Assembly: GCA_907164885.2 (NCBI GenBank)
Contig: OU015500.1
Span: 55,837,659-55,901,658, forward strand
Reading direction: 5' to 3'
From: Dolomedes plantarius
Taxonomy: Eukaryota > Arthropoda > Arachnida > Araneae > Dolomedidae
DNA length: 64,000 nucleotides
Position 1 is the first letter of the stretch. Each line of letters opens with the position of its first letter. Shown here piece after piece: positions 1 to 11,965 of the stretch. The translations under genes and the position numbers were made by a program. The notes below the pieces were generated by a model, which saw only the letters and a program-made list of their open reading frames with translations, was not told the DNA's origin and made no database searches.

Positions 1-1905
1 CAAAAATGTATTTAATAATCAGGCATGTATGTCATTTAGCATGTTGCACGTGCTCATCAATTCTTCATGCTAGTTATCCAAAAATTTGTTTTAAGAGTAT
101 AAAACATTGTGAATTAATACGAAAATTTTTGTCGCTGTACTGATATTTAGCGATTATGTTTTAGTTTCTACTTTCCTTTAATATCATGGATTCACTAGGG
201 GAAACGGGAAAGGACGGAGAGTAATCGAATCGAATAGACTCGAAATGTTTCATTCTAATTTCTAATTAACAGTTAAGGCTACTATGGACCATGAAAAACT
301 TTTTTTTCTATTTATTAACCAATTGCTATGAAATTTTGTATACTTATACAGTTTTGTTTAAAGATGGAAATTCAGAAATAAATTTTAAAAAAATCAAAAT
401 GTAATTAATTAAGAAATTAATTAAAATCAGTTTGTTAATTATTCTATTTAAAAATGCTCCATGCGCATTAATTTTTGTCTCAGATATCTAATTTTCTCTC
501 TTAAGCTAGCTTTATATAGTTATAATAAAATTAGTAGCAATATTTGATTTACAGTCATATTTATAAAAACTAGAAAAGAAATAGATAAAAGTAGGTCATT
601 TTATGAAAAATTTTATCAAATATTTTTTTTATTGTAAAATTTTTAAGTTTTGTTTAAAATAGTTTATTCAAAATAGTTTTTTTTAAAAAGTTTTATTCTA
701 ACATATATAAATAATCATTTTATGAAATTTTAGGAAAATTAAAGAAAAATTATGATTTATTTAACATTTTAAAAATAGCGGAACGACATGAAAACTTGTT
801 TTGAGACAATGGCATTTAAAGTTTTAATTTGACTAACATTTCCATTGTTTACGTTTGAAAAAAAACACTTATAATTCGGTTAATAATGATCGGATCAACA
901 TACTTTTTTTTTAATTTAAAGCTAATGAGTTGCAGAATAATTTTCTAAAAGAAAAAAATCGTTTCGGAGACATATTTTTGTCAATATGAAGATCCATTGT
1001 CACCTGATAGCTGTACAGAAGTTGACCTAGCATATTTTAGATCATAGTATTATGCTACTGGGATTTAAATATTAGTGCTTTTAATCTCTGATTATCAAAT
1101 GCATATTTTCGGATCCCTTTTTCTGCTGTCCAAAATAGATCTTTCAATGGAATGAGCATATTTTCAAAAGTCTTTTTACATTAATAATGCTTTTTTGAAA
1201 AAAAATGAGGCAAATCTTGAAAATTTCTTACTTTTGTGTAGTAAATAAAAAATTGGAAAATTCAGAAATTTTATAAAAATTTCAATTTTTTATATCACTG
1301 TCTGTTGACAATGAATAAAAAATGTATTTGAATGTTTATGTTCACACATAAAAAAATAAAACTTTGTAATAAATTTTTCTTTATACGCAGAGAGAAAATT
1401 ACTGAGTTGAAAATTTTCCTTAGCTTAGCATAGGAGTTGAAAATGTTCAATGTACGTATGCAGTCGTAATACTTTGATAAAAGGGGCTTTTACGCGTTGA
1501 AAACTCCAGCTCTTAGTTACGCTCCACGGTTTGTTATAAGATCTTTAAATATTTGTGATTTCTAGAATAGCTAGTTAAGTTAAACTAGGAAAGTTCTAGA
1601 GATGTAATTGAAATTGCATTGTTTCGTAAATAACGTATTTGTGGTTGTATTCAACTGAAGTTTTTGGATGCAAAACGGAGTAGAGAGAACTTTTACCCAA
1701 ATAAGCTTTGACAAAGGTTCTTACGGAAGTATCTGATTATTATTTTATAGTTTCTATTAATTTTGTTCTTAGTATTCTTTTCTTGAAGATTTATATCGAT
1801 TTCTTTTAATTTATGTGCCATGTTCAGCCATTTTCATTCATGATATGATTACATTTTATATGTTAAGACATATATCTCATGAAACTAAATCTTTTTGCGT
1901 ATATA
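1..1905. other. AT-rich intergenic sequence, no feature recognised
   Basis: Strongly AT-rich sequence with poly-A and poly-T runs. I see no coding signal, RNA gene or repeat that recurs in the window. Confidence 0.6.
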
Positions 1906-2481
1906 TACAAGATGTCTCAAAAATAATCCTCTTATTTAAAAAAAATCATAACTATTCATATTTTAATCCGTTTTGATCGAATAATGTATAGGCAGAAAGA
2001 GGGAAATCTCTAGTTCCTAGCAGTTGCCGATAATTAGCGCTAACGCTCTTCGTTCGCCCGCCACTTCAGTGTTTGTAAAGATGGCGACTGCACAACAAAA
2101 ATCCTTTTGTGTTCTACGCTTTGCGAAGTGTGAGTCCGTAACAACTGTTCAGAGCGATTTTTGCACGATTTACATCACATACCATCGCCTAATGCTCTAA
2201 TGGTATAAGCAAATCCAAGACACGGATGGTCTGTGTACACATAACAGCCGTGGAAGCAGTGTATGCAGACATGCTCTCAAAATTTTGGGACGAATTTGCC
2301 TACCCTGTAGACATATGTCGTGCATCCAAAGGTGGGCATATTGAGCAAATTTAATTTAATTTGTAAAAAAAGCTTTATGATTAACCATGTAATATAAAAT
2401 TAATTTTAAGTTTCTATGTTCAATATTTTTCATAATATATTCATTTCAAATCGGGTGATTCTTTTTGACACAACCTGTGTA
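1906..2481 (+). mobile_element. Internally deleted mariner-type transposon (MITE-like)
   Basis: The ends are imperfect inverted repeats. The left end reads TACAAGATGTCTCAAAAATA and the right end, inverted, reads TACACAGGTTGTGTCAAAAA. Each starts at a TA dinucleotide, as expected for TA target-site use. The inside keeps only the two ends of a transposase gene, so this is a short derivative that needs transposase from elsewhere. The coding remnant has its own entry. The family looks like the arthropod mariners whose transposase starts with a DUF4817-type helix-turn-helix region; that assignment is from memory. Confidence 0.8.
2083..2349 (+). pseudogene. Mariner transposase remnant: N-terminus joined to C-terminus
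   Basis: The reading starts at an ATG with MATAQQKSFCVLRFAKCESV, a typical start of DUF4817-type mariner transposases. After a frame change it continues as WYKQIQDTDGLCTHNSRGS, the end of the N-terminal DNA-binding part. A second frame then gives WDEFAYPVDICRASKGGHIE followed within two codons by a stop, which matches the conserved C-terminal tail (a Cys-Arg followed by Gly-x-His-Ile-Glu). The second DNA-binding half and the whole DDE catalytic domain, several hundred codons, are missing. It cannot encode an active enzyme. Confidence 0.8.
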
Positions 2482-3439
2482 TCGGGACAAGCAAACGAAT
2501 TTCTCGCAATAGAGGTATCGTAAAAATTATTCAAAACACATCATAGAATTCATGGTATCCGATTTTAACATTAACGAAAAGAGGGGTTTCAATTTGAATG
2601 TTTGTATAAATGCAATTTATTAATATTTTAATTTCTATACTCAAACACGCTTGTAATGGATTTGTTTCAAAATTATTTTATGATGAATCGATTTTAAACT
2701 ATTCATTTTTAAATTTTGGAAAAAATGATAAAATGTAACATTTTGACTTCTAATAGTAATATGAGGTGATTTGGTTTGGTTTAAAATCTTATGCATGAAC
2801 AATTCCTTTATAGCAGACATATCTTAATAAATTTCGATGATTTATGCGCTCCTTTTCATAAATTGTAGCCTTTAAAATATTTTAATTCGACATGAAAAAA
2901 AATGGAAAATCAGACAATAAAGTGAGAAAAAGATACCATTTGTCTTGTAATTGTTTTAAAGTGGAATAGTTTTGTGGCCAAAATTTTAATCATCACGGTA
3001 ATGGTAGGTTGCTTGTTGATAATTTTTTGCGGTTGTATTTTCTTACTCGTATATAAATAGGATGGTTTGAGAATTCAAACCCAAACCTTCAGCTTGCGTT
3101 TAATGGATGATGATATTGTCACCACTGAACTCCATCTCATAATCTTCTTTTATAGATTCCATATTATTTTTTGTCATAGAGAATCAGGCCTTTTGACCCA
3201 GTTCAAGGTAAATGACATCATTATCTTTTTAATATCCTTAACAACTCTAACTTTGCGCCGCATTTCCACTGATATTTTCTCATTTACTTTTAAAACTATA
3301 ATTGTTTTTGTTACATTTGAAGTTCGATTCATGTTCGAAATGGAATATTTGATTTTAAAGTTAACTAAAGAGCTTAAATGTAGTATCAATATTTTGTTTT
3401 TAATATAGAAACCATTTATTGCCTAAGTGTGCTGAGCTT
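2482..3439. other. AT-rich intergenic sequence, no feature recognised
   Basis: No coding or repeat signal that I can support. The short open frames near 3067-3408 overlap on both strands and have low-complexity composition. Confidence 0.55.
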
Positions 3440-3444
3440 CAGAC

Positions 3445-3660
3445 CTCTCAGCCGGCTGATGGCCGAATGGCTAGGGCGCTCGCAGGTGGTAACAGAATCT
3501 GTGGGTTCGAGTCCCACTTTTGCCATGGATGTTTGTAGCTGTCCGGAATATGCTTTAAGCAATAGGTCCCGGTAGCAAATATGACCGCAGCGCTCCAAAT
3601 CAAACCTCTTAACCTTATCACAATCTCGATTAATGAGTTTCACAAACTTCAAAACAAAGC
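3445..3660 (+). repeat. tRNA-derived SINE, family I, copy 1
   Basis: The head carries RNA polymerase III internal promoter boxes. The A box is near TGGCCGAATGGC (about 3461) and there is a perfect B box GGTTCGAGTCC (about 3505). The B box lies in a T-arm with stem GTGGG/CCCAC. The 3' acceptor strand TTTTGCC has no matching 5' strand, so it is not a working tRNA gene. The body, starting CCATGGATGTTTGTAGCTGT, is shared with a reverse-strand copy at about 21465-21625. That shared body is what identifies a repeat family rather than an isolated tRNA pseudogene. Confidence 0.75.
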
Positions 3661-4249
3661 ACGCTTCATTGTGAAATACACGACGAGTCAAAATTAATCT
3701 ACACAGTTTTATTTTAAATTCCCTTTTTGCTGAAACAAATTTATACTAAAGCCCTCACAGTTGTTATACTCAATACACCAGCTGAAGACGCTGAAGAAAT
3801 ACGGCTATTAGGAGGAATGACGTAGTTAAAAGACGGAACTATTTCTCGCATCTGATTCAAAATGGAAATACTGATTTAATATTTATGGTAATTACGAAGT
3901 ATAACGATTTGAAGTTCACATATACTACTTTTAGTAATGGTATCCATGACTCAAAAGAAAGTTATTCACCATAGAGAAAAGCTTTAGTGTTGCAATATCT
4001 GAAAGTATGCGGTAAAGAACGAACGGGACTATTCATATGGATGGATAAGGGGGCCAAAAAGTATTATTTCACTTGCGGAAGTTTAACTTTTAGAAATTAA
4101 ACTAAAATAATAAAAATTCATTTATCGCATTTCGGGAAGAGACAACATTCAATTGGGAGTTCGAATTGTAGTTAAGTATTAATAGAAATGTAGCGAACGG
4201 CTCTGAGAAATTCTACTTAAAGAAAATTTTATTGTGTGATCTCCGATTA

Positions 4250-4425
4250 CCGAAATTATGTAAAAACTACTTATTTTTTTATTACTGCCTCTCAGCGCAA
4301 GGTGTGAACCCACATCTTCAATAGAAGGACGTAAGCTATGTGACAATTTGACCAATTGATATTTCCTTTGACATCCATTGCATAGCCCATTTTTCTCTTT
4401 AAAATCGATCTGCTCATAAGTTGGA
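4250..4425. repeat. Diverged interspersed repeat, copy 1 of 2
   Basis: This segment aligns by eye with 5185-5370. Both have ATTATGTA, then TTATTATTGCCTC-like sequence, an AACCCA block, a TTGACAT stretch, and a closing C-rich/TTTCTCTTT-AAATC motif. In reverse orientation it contains GGGTTCACACC, which resembles a polymerase III B box, so it may be an old tRNA-derived SINE. Orientation is uncertain. Confidence 0.5.
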
Positions 4426-5184
4426 TTCGGCCAACTTACTTCCCAAAACTTACTTCCCACTTCTGCAGAATCTACTCGTGCAAAATCACTCAAGAATTTT
4501 AATATATTATATTCATATGAGACAATATTTAATTGAAAGTGCTAAGTGTAGTTAAATAGTCACAGAAATATCGGGAACGGAACTGACAAATTCTAGTTAA
4601 ATTACATATGAATTCCAAATTATAGTTAAATCAAAATTAAATAAAATCTATATATTTAATTTGCTAAGACGATTCTTTGGGCAGTCCGTGAGAAAAAACT
4701 ACTGCATCCATTTACTTCATTTTGGTTTTAAAGAAAATATTTTAATCAATAGATGTGTCAAATTTGATTTTTGTAACCACAATTTCTATTAATTAGCGAT
4801 AATATAAAATTAAAATTTGCTTTCTGCGCATGGTCAGTGACATGTTTAAATCCGGCTTTAGATACTCACTAAGCACGAGGCTTATGTTTATTGTTAAACA
4901 TGTTAGTTGGCTTATTCCGTGGAATTATTTTTGTGAGATATGGAATTAAACATGACGGAAATTGTTTATTTCTGGCTGTTCAGTAACCATGTTTCTTTTT
5001 ATTTGTTTCAATAGTAATTTTTTAAAGTGTATTCCTCTATTCTTTATATTATTATGATTTTGAACATTTGGCAATGATGTTTTGAGTATAATTTGTGCAT
5101 TAGTACATTTATTGTCTATCCAGCTGTCATATTTTGACAGGTACCAACTAGTTTTAATTAAATTGCATTTAACTATTCGTTGCC

Positions 5185-5372
5185 CAATCAGCGATATTAT
5201 GTAGCAAGTATTTGTTATTTTATTATTGCCTCCTGCCGGGGCAGGGTTTTAACCCAAATCTCTTTACCTAGAAAGATGTATGCAAACAATCAGCAATTTC
5301 AACGCAGTGATATTTTCATTGACATATCACTGCGTCGATATATGTATTCCCCCTTTCTCTTTGAAATCTAAG
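5185..5372. repeat. Diverged interspersed repeat, copy 2 of 2
   Basis: This is the partner of the copy at 4250-4425. It also contains a local inverted repeat, CGCAGTGATAT ... ATATCACTGCG, around 5301-5335, which could form a hairpin absent from the first copy. Confidence 0.5.
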
Positions 5373-6767
5373 GAACAAAATTTCAATCTAAGTAAATTTT
5401 ATTGTATATATTTTTTAAAAGATTATTCAATCTACAAATTTTTTCTAGCATTCAGTATATACTTATACATTTCACAATTTTATTGTGCTTCCTTCTGACT
5501 TCCCAGCGACACCGTGACTAGTCTTTAAACCAAAAGTCAGGAATTTAGCAATGAATAATAACAACGATGCAATTTAAAGTCCATTTAAAGTCTTCACACG
5601 CAAATATTTATTTTGTTTATATTTAATTTCAATATTATGTAGAGTAGTAAATGTTCTTTTATTTATTTACGACGTAATTTAATATAATATTATTGCAATA
5701 ATGTAAGTCACAATAAATAGATTTAGGTAATAAATCAAAATTATTAACTTGTAAAAAGTATTTTAGTAGAAGCAAAGGAAATTTACAAAAAAATTCCATA
5801 TATACAACCTCCACAATAACTTTCAAAAATAAGTTATATCTAAACTATTTTATTTTATTTTAAAAATTTATCTCATAAAAAGTCAGAGAAGGTCACATAA
5901 AAGAACTATACTTTTGCGAAAAACAATCCGCCTCAGTGGTTGAAGATTTTCTAGGCTTTCAAGCATCTCTATACTTGAAAAATACAGAAAATAACAAATA
6001 AATTTATTTAAGTATCAACTTTAAACTACTTTGCGGATTTAATATATAATTTTAATCACAGCAATTGAAATCTGTGGACAATTTCCGAAGCTATGGTGCT
6101 CAGTCCCAAAAATAAATTTTAAGTTCAATATTTCCCCGCAAAATATTTTTATTATGTCTACAATAAATTTATTTTCGCTCTAAAAGTTTCCTAGAAATCT
6201 CGCATTGACATTATAGTTATAATAATCTCTTAGAAATTTTAAAATCATATATGCTCATAAAACTTAATCCTACATATCCTGTATTTATTTGAAAAATCAG
6301 TGAATGTAATGCATTTTATGAGAGGAAAAATATCTACATTACAATAAAGTAATTTCAAAGGGGTTTATAAATCTTTACAATGGAATATTTCAGAAACATG
6401 TCAGTTTATGTACCCGATATTGCAAGCTATTCAGCACATCTCGTAAATATATGCTCAACATTTTTATTGTGGAATATTGAGTGCATTGTATCATTTTTTC
6501 TTATTTTGCATTAAATTATTATATGATATTCAGATAAATTACATTATATAAATATATCATTACAAGCTTTTTGGAGAGGAAGAGGATATTATATCATAGC
6601 GATTTACAAAGAATAAAAAAATTATATAAATTTCGATATATCCAAATAACTTGCTTTTATATTTTATTCGGCCTTGAATTTAAAGGTTTTGATTGTGATT
6701 TATATTAAAAGAATAAAGATACTGCAAAACAACTCCTAAACAAAATTCTTTCATTCGTGCCTCTTAT
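5373..6767. other. AT-rich intergenic sequence, no feature recognised
   Basis: AT-rich sequence. I find no gene, and no repeat recurring elsewhere in the window. Confidence 0.55.
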
Positions 6768-7424
6768 CACTTTAATGGATTCAATTTATGTATATTTTAC
6801 TAGCTTAATATGTATGAGAAAAATTTTGCTTTAAAAAAATCTTTCTACAATGATTTATGTTCTTTGATGTTAAAAGGCAGGCAAAGAAGAATTACAATAT
6901 CATAATAGTTTTTAACGAGTTTTAATGAAGTGTTTATTTTATATCAATTTATCGTAAAACTTTGTACAGCCCAATCTTTTAAAGAATTTGCACTCAGGTA
7001 AGTAAGAAATTCACTCGGCGAGGATATTGTGGGTAGGGAACCCTAGTTAGGAAAACAGTGGTACAAGTTTACGAAGCTAGTTATTAGTGAACATCCACTT
7101 TAATGGACTCAATTTATGTATATTTTACTAGCTTAAAATGTATGAGAAAAATTTTGCTTAGTAAAAATCTTTCTATAATGATTTATGATCTTTGATGTTA
7201 AAAGGGAGGCTTAAGTATTACAATATCATACTAGTTTTTAACGAGTTTTAATGAAGTGTTTATTTTATATCAATTTATCGTAAAACTTTCTACAGCCCAT
7301 TCTTTTAAAGAAGTTGCACTCAGATAAGTAACAAATTCACTCGGCGAGGATATTGTGGGTAGGGAACCGTAGTTAGGAAAACAGTGGTAAAAGTTTACGA
7401 AACTAGTTATTAGTGAACATCCAT
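6768..7424 (+). repeat. Tandem duplication, two units of about 328 bp
   Basis: Unit 1 (about 6768-7095) and unit 2 (about 7096-7424) align along their whole length. Both begin CACTTTAATGGA, share TCACTCGGCGAGGATATTGT, and end TTAGTGAACATCCA. Differences are scattered substitutions and small indels, so the duplication is moderately old. There is no coding potential. The sequence just after it (7425-7700) has a higher GC content but I do not recognise it. Confidence 0.9.
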
Positions 7425-8106
7425 AAAGTGGATTCAACTTTCTAGCGTTGCTTAATTAGGTCAGCCGATACCGTCCAAGGAAAGTAGATGCAGGAAGCCA
7501 ACCTTGGGATGAGTTATTACTGAGATAATGTTAGGTGACGCAGGTTAAGTCACCTTTGGCTACGCACGTTAATTGACTCAGGGGCTAGTTGACATTCTTC
7601 CGCTCAACACATCATATACTCATTTTAATAGAGTGGTATTAAACCAATGGTTTGGAACACTGGTAAAATCTCGGCCTGACCAAGGTACTTAAAGTTAAAA
7701 TTTGTCCTTTGAATGTATGTAATTGAAAATTTAATATATATAATTAAGAAAGACGCAAATATAATTGGTATAATGGATTAAATTAAGACAGACTGAGACA
7801 CTAATTCATATATGAGAAACTGAAATTAAAATTCTGTATTCAAGGAAATACTGAATCGTAGTACACCATTTTAAAACACCATTTTTAGGTTACTCTCAAA
7901 TGTTTTGTTCTTAAAACGAAAACGAAACTAGTTTGATTACGCCCAAGTAATTTTAAAAGAAAATTAAAAGAATTTGGAAATAAAAAAAGTTTTTGTTTTG
8001 TAAGTTTGTATACATACAAAACATATAATGGTTATTGCTTTGCAACAAATTATATGGCATACATGAGTCATACGTAAAATGAAAGAGAAACACTCCAAGT
8101 TTATGC

Positions 8107-8505
8107 GTGCGAAATGGTATGTGCAGAATCCGGGACAAATGCCGGATAATTCCATTTTCCAGTGAGACGGAGCTCCTCCACATTTTGCCACAATCGTGCG
8201 GGAATTTCTTAAAGAGACATCTCCTCGGCGATGGGTCGGACAATAATGGGGGATTCCCTGGCACACCACTGTCTCCAGACCTTGTCCCCATGGATTTCTA
8301 TTTTTGAGGTTATGTAAAAACACAAGTGTATTCCATTCAAGTTCGCAATCTGGACCATTTAAAAGAAAGGATCACTGAAGCTGCTTTGTTTATCACGCCG
8401 TATGTTTTTTGTCGTGTATAGAAAGAGACTGAATATCGTCTTGACGCCTGCAGGTCAACTAAGGTAGCATACGTGGAAGTCTGCTTAACAGGTGAGAAAT
8501 TTGGA
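8107..8505 (+). pseudogene. Mariner transposase C-terminal fragment
   Basis: Translated on the plus strand, the fragment contains APPHFATIVREFLKE (the region after the second catalytic Asp). After a frame change it reads SPDLVPMDFYF, where the last Asp is the third catalytic residue of a DD34D mariner. It continues with VYSIQVRNLDHLKERITEAA and TEYRLDACRSTK near the C-terminus. It has several stops (for example TGA just before DGAPPH and after FYF) and at least one frameshift. The 5' two thirds of the gene and both terminal inverted repeats are not visible. Confidence 0.85.
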
Positions 8506-8509
8506 GATT

Positions 8510-9060
8510 TTCTCATGAACTTGACGCTTACTTCATCTCTCTACAAAGCTATAACCATTTAAAACCGCACTATTATTTTACGGGAACTCTAACTTTTGAG
8601 CGAAATGTTTTTTCTGCACTTTTTTTATTTAAAAAAAGAAAATTTTAGCAGATAATATTTATATTTTTGTTTGTTTCTAACACGTTTTCTTTACTTCCAT
8701 TTACTGAAAATCAATTTTCATAAATTCCTTGCAAAACCATGAGTTACCCGTACGAGTTACTTCCACAATATAGGTAAATAGTGCGGCTAATAGCTATATA
8801 ACCCCACTATCGTGAGGTTGTGGGTCAATTGAATTTTCAGCTAACGTTAGGAAATGCACAGTGTAAGCTTCTTTTAGAGTACAATAATGCTGGTAATAGT
8901 TGATACTCTGTTCCAAAAGAACTCAAGCATTAAGTTCTAGAAAAAATTCGTTCAACTCCATTTTAAATAACATTTTAGATTTATTGAAACTCTTTTGAAA
9001 CGCGGTATCTTTCATACCCGAGATCTTTACCAAAAACATTTTGTATATCAAAATAATTAT
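8510..9060. other. Intergenic sequence, no feature recognised
   Basis: AT-rich sequence without recognised features between the mariner fragment and the paired hairpins. Confidence 0.5.
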
Positions 9061-9065
9061 ATTGA

Positions 9066-9127
9066 GAATCTATACATTATATTAAACATAAAAAGCAAAT
9101 TTTATGTTTAATATAATGTATAGATTC
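9066..9127. repeat. Perfect 28-bp inverted repeat (hairpin 1)
   Basis: The left arm 9066-9093 and right arm 9100-9127 are perfect reverse complements, separated by 6 nt. The arm begins GAATCTATACATTATATTAA. A partial third copy of the arm follows near 9137-9150 (AGAATATAATGTATAG). No adjacent gene end suggests a terminator role. Confidence 0.95.
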
Positions 9128-9158
9128 ATATGTATAGAATATAATGTATAGTCATTTG

Positions 9159-9204
9159 TAAAAGTGTCAACCTGAGTAATGAATTACTCAGGTTGACACT
9201 TTTA
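9159..9204. repeat. Perfect 22-bp inverted repeat (hairpin 2)
   Basis: The left arm 9159-9180 and right arm 9183-9204 are perfect reverse complements with only 2 nt between them. The core reads GTGTCAACCTGAGTAAT. It lies 31 bp after hairpin 1. The GTGTCAACC core resembles transposon end sequences, so it could be two fused element ends, but that is only inference. Confidence 0.95.
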
Positions 9205-11620
9205 GAAATTTTACATTAATATAATTAAATTTTAAGACCTGAACTTAGCTAGGGTTGAATAGACTTCGTTTTAACCCTAATTGAATAAAACGAGACCGCA
9301 ATAAACATGTAATAGTTGGGGGCAGAAATAAAAAATATATTTTGGCATAGAAACGGCTGCAATAATTTACTCATTAATGAGACTTATATTCATGATGTTT
9401 ATCCTCTTAACTGATCCAATTATATGTACATTTTATCAGACTAGAAAATTTTATGCTACACTTATCGTAGGGAAAATAATCATTCACAATTACTACTAAA
9501 CTCTGAAAAGTACAAACAAAAGTACTGATAGCATATCCTTAATGGCATTAAAATAACGCTAATCTTAAAAAGGACTGAATTAAGACTTAGAAAGGTGATA
9601 CTACGCTTACAACCGAAGAGTTTGTTTTAAACACCACTTCTGAGAAAATCAACTTATATGAACTAATCACAAGAAGTTATCCACACTTGAAAACATAAAT
9701 AATTCATCGTAACCTGTATAAGGAGAATTAATGGAGTACCTAGTGTAAATTACAGAGGTATGTTATATAATACTCATTAATTATCTTCAGATGAATAAAG
9801 AATATTTGTTTGCTTTCAATTATATATTTAACATTAAAATATCTCTTTAATTCTTAGAGCTATATGTAATGCAATCGAGAAAATAAAATCAATCGAACCT
9901 TTCTAAACTATATTGTTATACGGAATTACTGAAATTCGAAGTGCATTCGGTGCGAACTCGAGGGGATTTATTAAGTAATGTTTTAAAGAAAACTTAATAG
10001 AGCGAATTAATTTCTTGTGGTAAGTTTAAAGGCAACATTTCCCGTGTAAACACTTACCCTTAAGATAAAGAGTAATGACTGCTTAAAATGTATTATGCAT
10101 CATCGAATCTCAATATGTTCAGACTTTTCCAGGGGGGAAAAATAATTTATATTTTGAGTGAAAAGATGTGTTGTGTTAATTAGCATTCCAGTATTTGTTA
10201 GCATAAAATATATTTATTGATTAAGAAATAAAGTCATTTTGAAGATAATCAGACGGATGAAAATCGTGAATAAATCTCTATAATTGATTTTTTTAATGAA
10301 TTTGCACAAAGGATTATGAGAGTAAGTTATATAAATATAAAACTCCTTCTAAACGTGAGGGTGCATCCGTTGGTAGAATACAAGCTTCTGTTTTTGAACA
10401 TGTGTATTAAATATTTGCACCTCATAGGCTTCCGTTACATCGGCAGACGACCCTAAAGTGAAAGATTACGGACTGTTAAGTTTGCCAAGCGCTATCGATT
10501 TTTAGTTGCACGTCTAAAATTGGACGAGTGATGCTAATAGAAACATATGTGAACGCGCGCGCTGTTTCAGGTCCAGATGATTCAATTTTCTGTCGTTAAG
10601 AAGATGTGTTTGTACAGAGGTTGACAACTTAGCCACGCTTTCAGGTTTAAACGTGTTGCGTGAACACACCCATTATTAGTTGGCAGTGATTATGCAAGAA
10701 CTGCAATAATTATACTGCTGTAGCACGTTGTAGAGTGTAGACGGGTGATTTTATTGTAAAATTGAAGGAATATCTTGAATGTAGATCTCTGTGATATGAT
10801 GAGAATTTAAAAGATTACCATAATCGAAATTTGAAAGGAAAACTGTGGGGTGAACTCTCCTCAATATACAATTAGAAATCTATAGTGGACAAATGAAAAT
10901 CGATAATGCACGGTTAGCTTTAAGTCAAATGATTAAAACTTCACGAAAAGAAAAATAAGCCTTGCCAAAGTAAAAAAAAATTGCAATGAATTCAATATAA
11001 AAATAAATCTAGGCCAACATGCTATGTCGTTGTCCTAAAAGAATGGATGAAATATACAAAAGAAATTACTGGAAATGCTACCTATATTGAATGCATGATA
11101 GTTATTATAGGTATTTTTGTCTTCTGAGTATATTTGAAACCATGCATTTGCCCGTATTTAATTAAGAAAAATAGGCCATAAAAAGTTATTGCAAATGCCA
11201 CCAACAATGTATGCTAGTTATGATTGGTAATATTTGCTTCTTGAACCAGTGTTTGAAACCCTGATAAGACTTGCACTTTTTTTTTGTCTCGTAGGGAGCA
11301 GTGATGGATTACCTAACTGGGGATTACATAATAGTATACAAGAAAAGTTATTGCGTTTATTCGTGAGTGTCGTGAGGATTAAAGAATTTTGCATTGAAAC
11401 AAATCGAATAAATACTTCTCATCGTCTTGGTCGAATATTGGTTGCGAGGTTTGAACAATCGAGTACGATTATTCAAACTCGAAAAATCTCTCCCATGTCA
11501 AAAGTTATTTCAAAAACGCTATTCTAGATATTTATATAATATTACCTACATATTTTAATGTCATTTTATTCTGGTCTCATTTCCACTTGATCTACATGGA
11601 CTAAAAGTCCATTTTTGGTA
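9205..11620. other. Intergenic sequence, no feature recognised
   Basis: Long AT-rich stretch. Around 10350-10760 the GC content is higher, with a GCGCGCGC run near 10556, but I see no gene, RNA or repeat there. Short open frames (for example 11234-11527) have no recognised domain. Confidence 0.5.
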
Positions 11621-11624
11621 GTTG

Positions 11625-11965
11625 TCGTGGTTCTTTTTCTAATGCCCTCTCACCTGAAGACTAGGTCCATATAGGTTAATGGGCTTCGGATCCGCTTTAT
11701 AATGGCACCACAAGGATCGGAGTCAATTTTAGCCAGGTGCCACCTTAATTTCGACCGAGAACATCCAGTGGTGACATCTGGCGGATGGCACCCTCTACGA
11801 CCCTCTCTGACCGCATAGAGAGAGCTTTAGGTCTACGGATTTAACGTGCCCATATCGGCCTAGACATGAAGATATTTAATGGCTCTGGTCAGGAGCCGAT
11901 CTGAGCCCCGTCAGCACCAAAATCCGACCCAATACCACGAGGCTACCTCAGGCCCATTTTCAATG
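11625..11965 (-). repeat. tRNA-derived SINE, family II, copy 1
   Basis: Read on the minus strand, the element starts with an A box-like TAGCCTCGTGGTA and a degenerate B box, CTCAGATCGGCTCC. It continues through AGAGCCATTAAAT, TTAAATCCGTAGACC and AAGGTGGCACCTGGCTA. The same blocks occur in the same order in the plus-strand copy at 36545-36880. The element is non-coding and would depend on LINE machinery for its mobility. Confidence 0.8.

Noticed and set aside
3450..3525. Possible functional tRNA gene
   Set aside because: The T-arm and both polymerase III boxes are good, but the acceptor strands do not pair and the downstream body recurs at 21465. It is a SINE head.
10540..10570. GCGCGCGC run as a Z-DNA or regulatory site
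   Set aside because: Four repeats are too few to support a claim, and nothing nearby would give it context.
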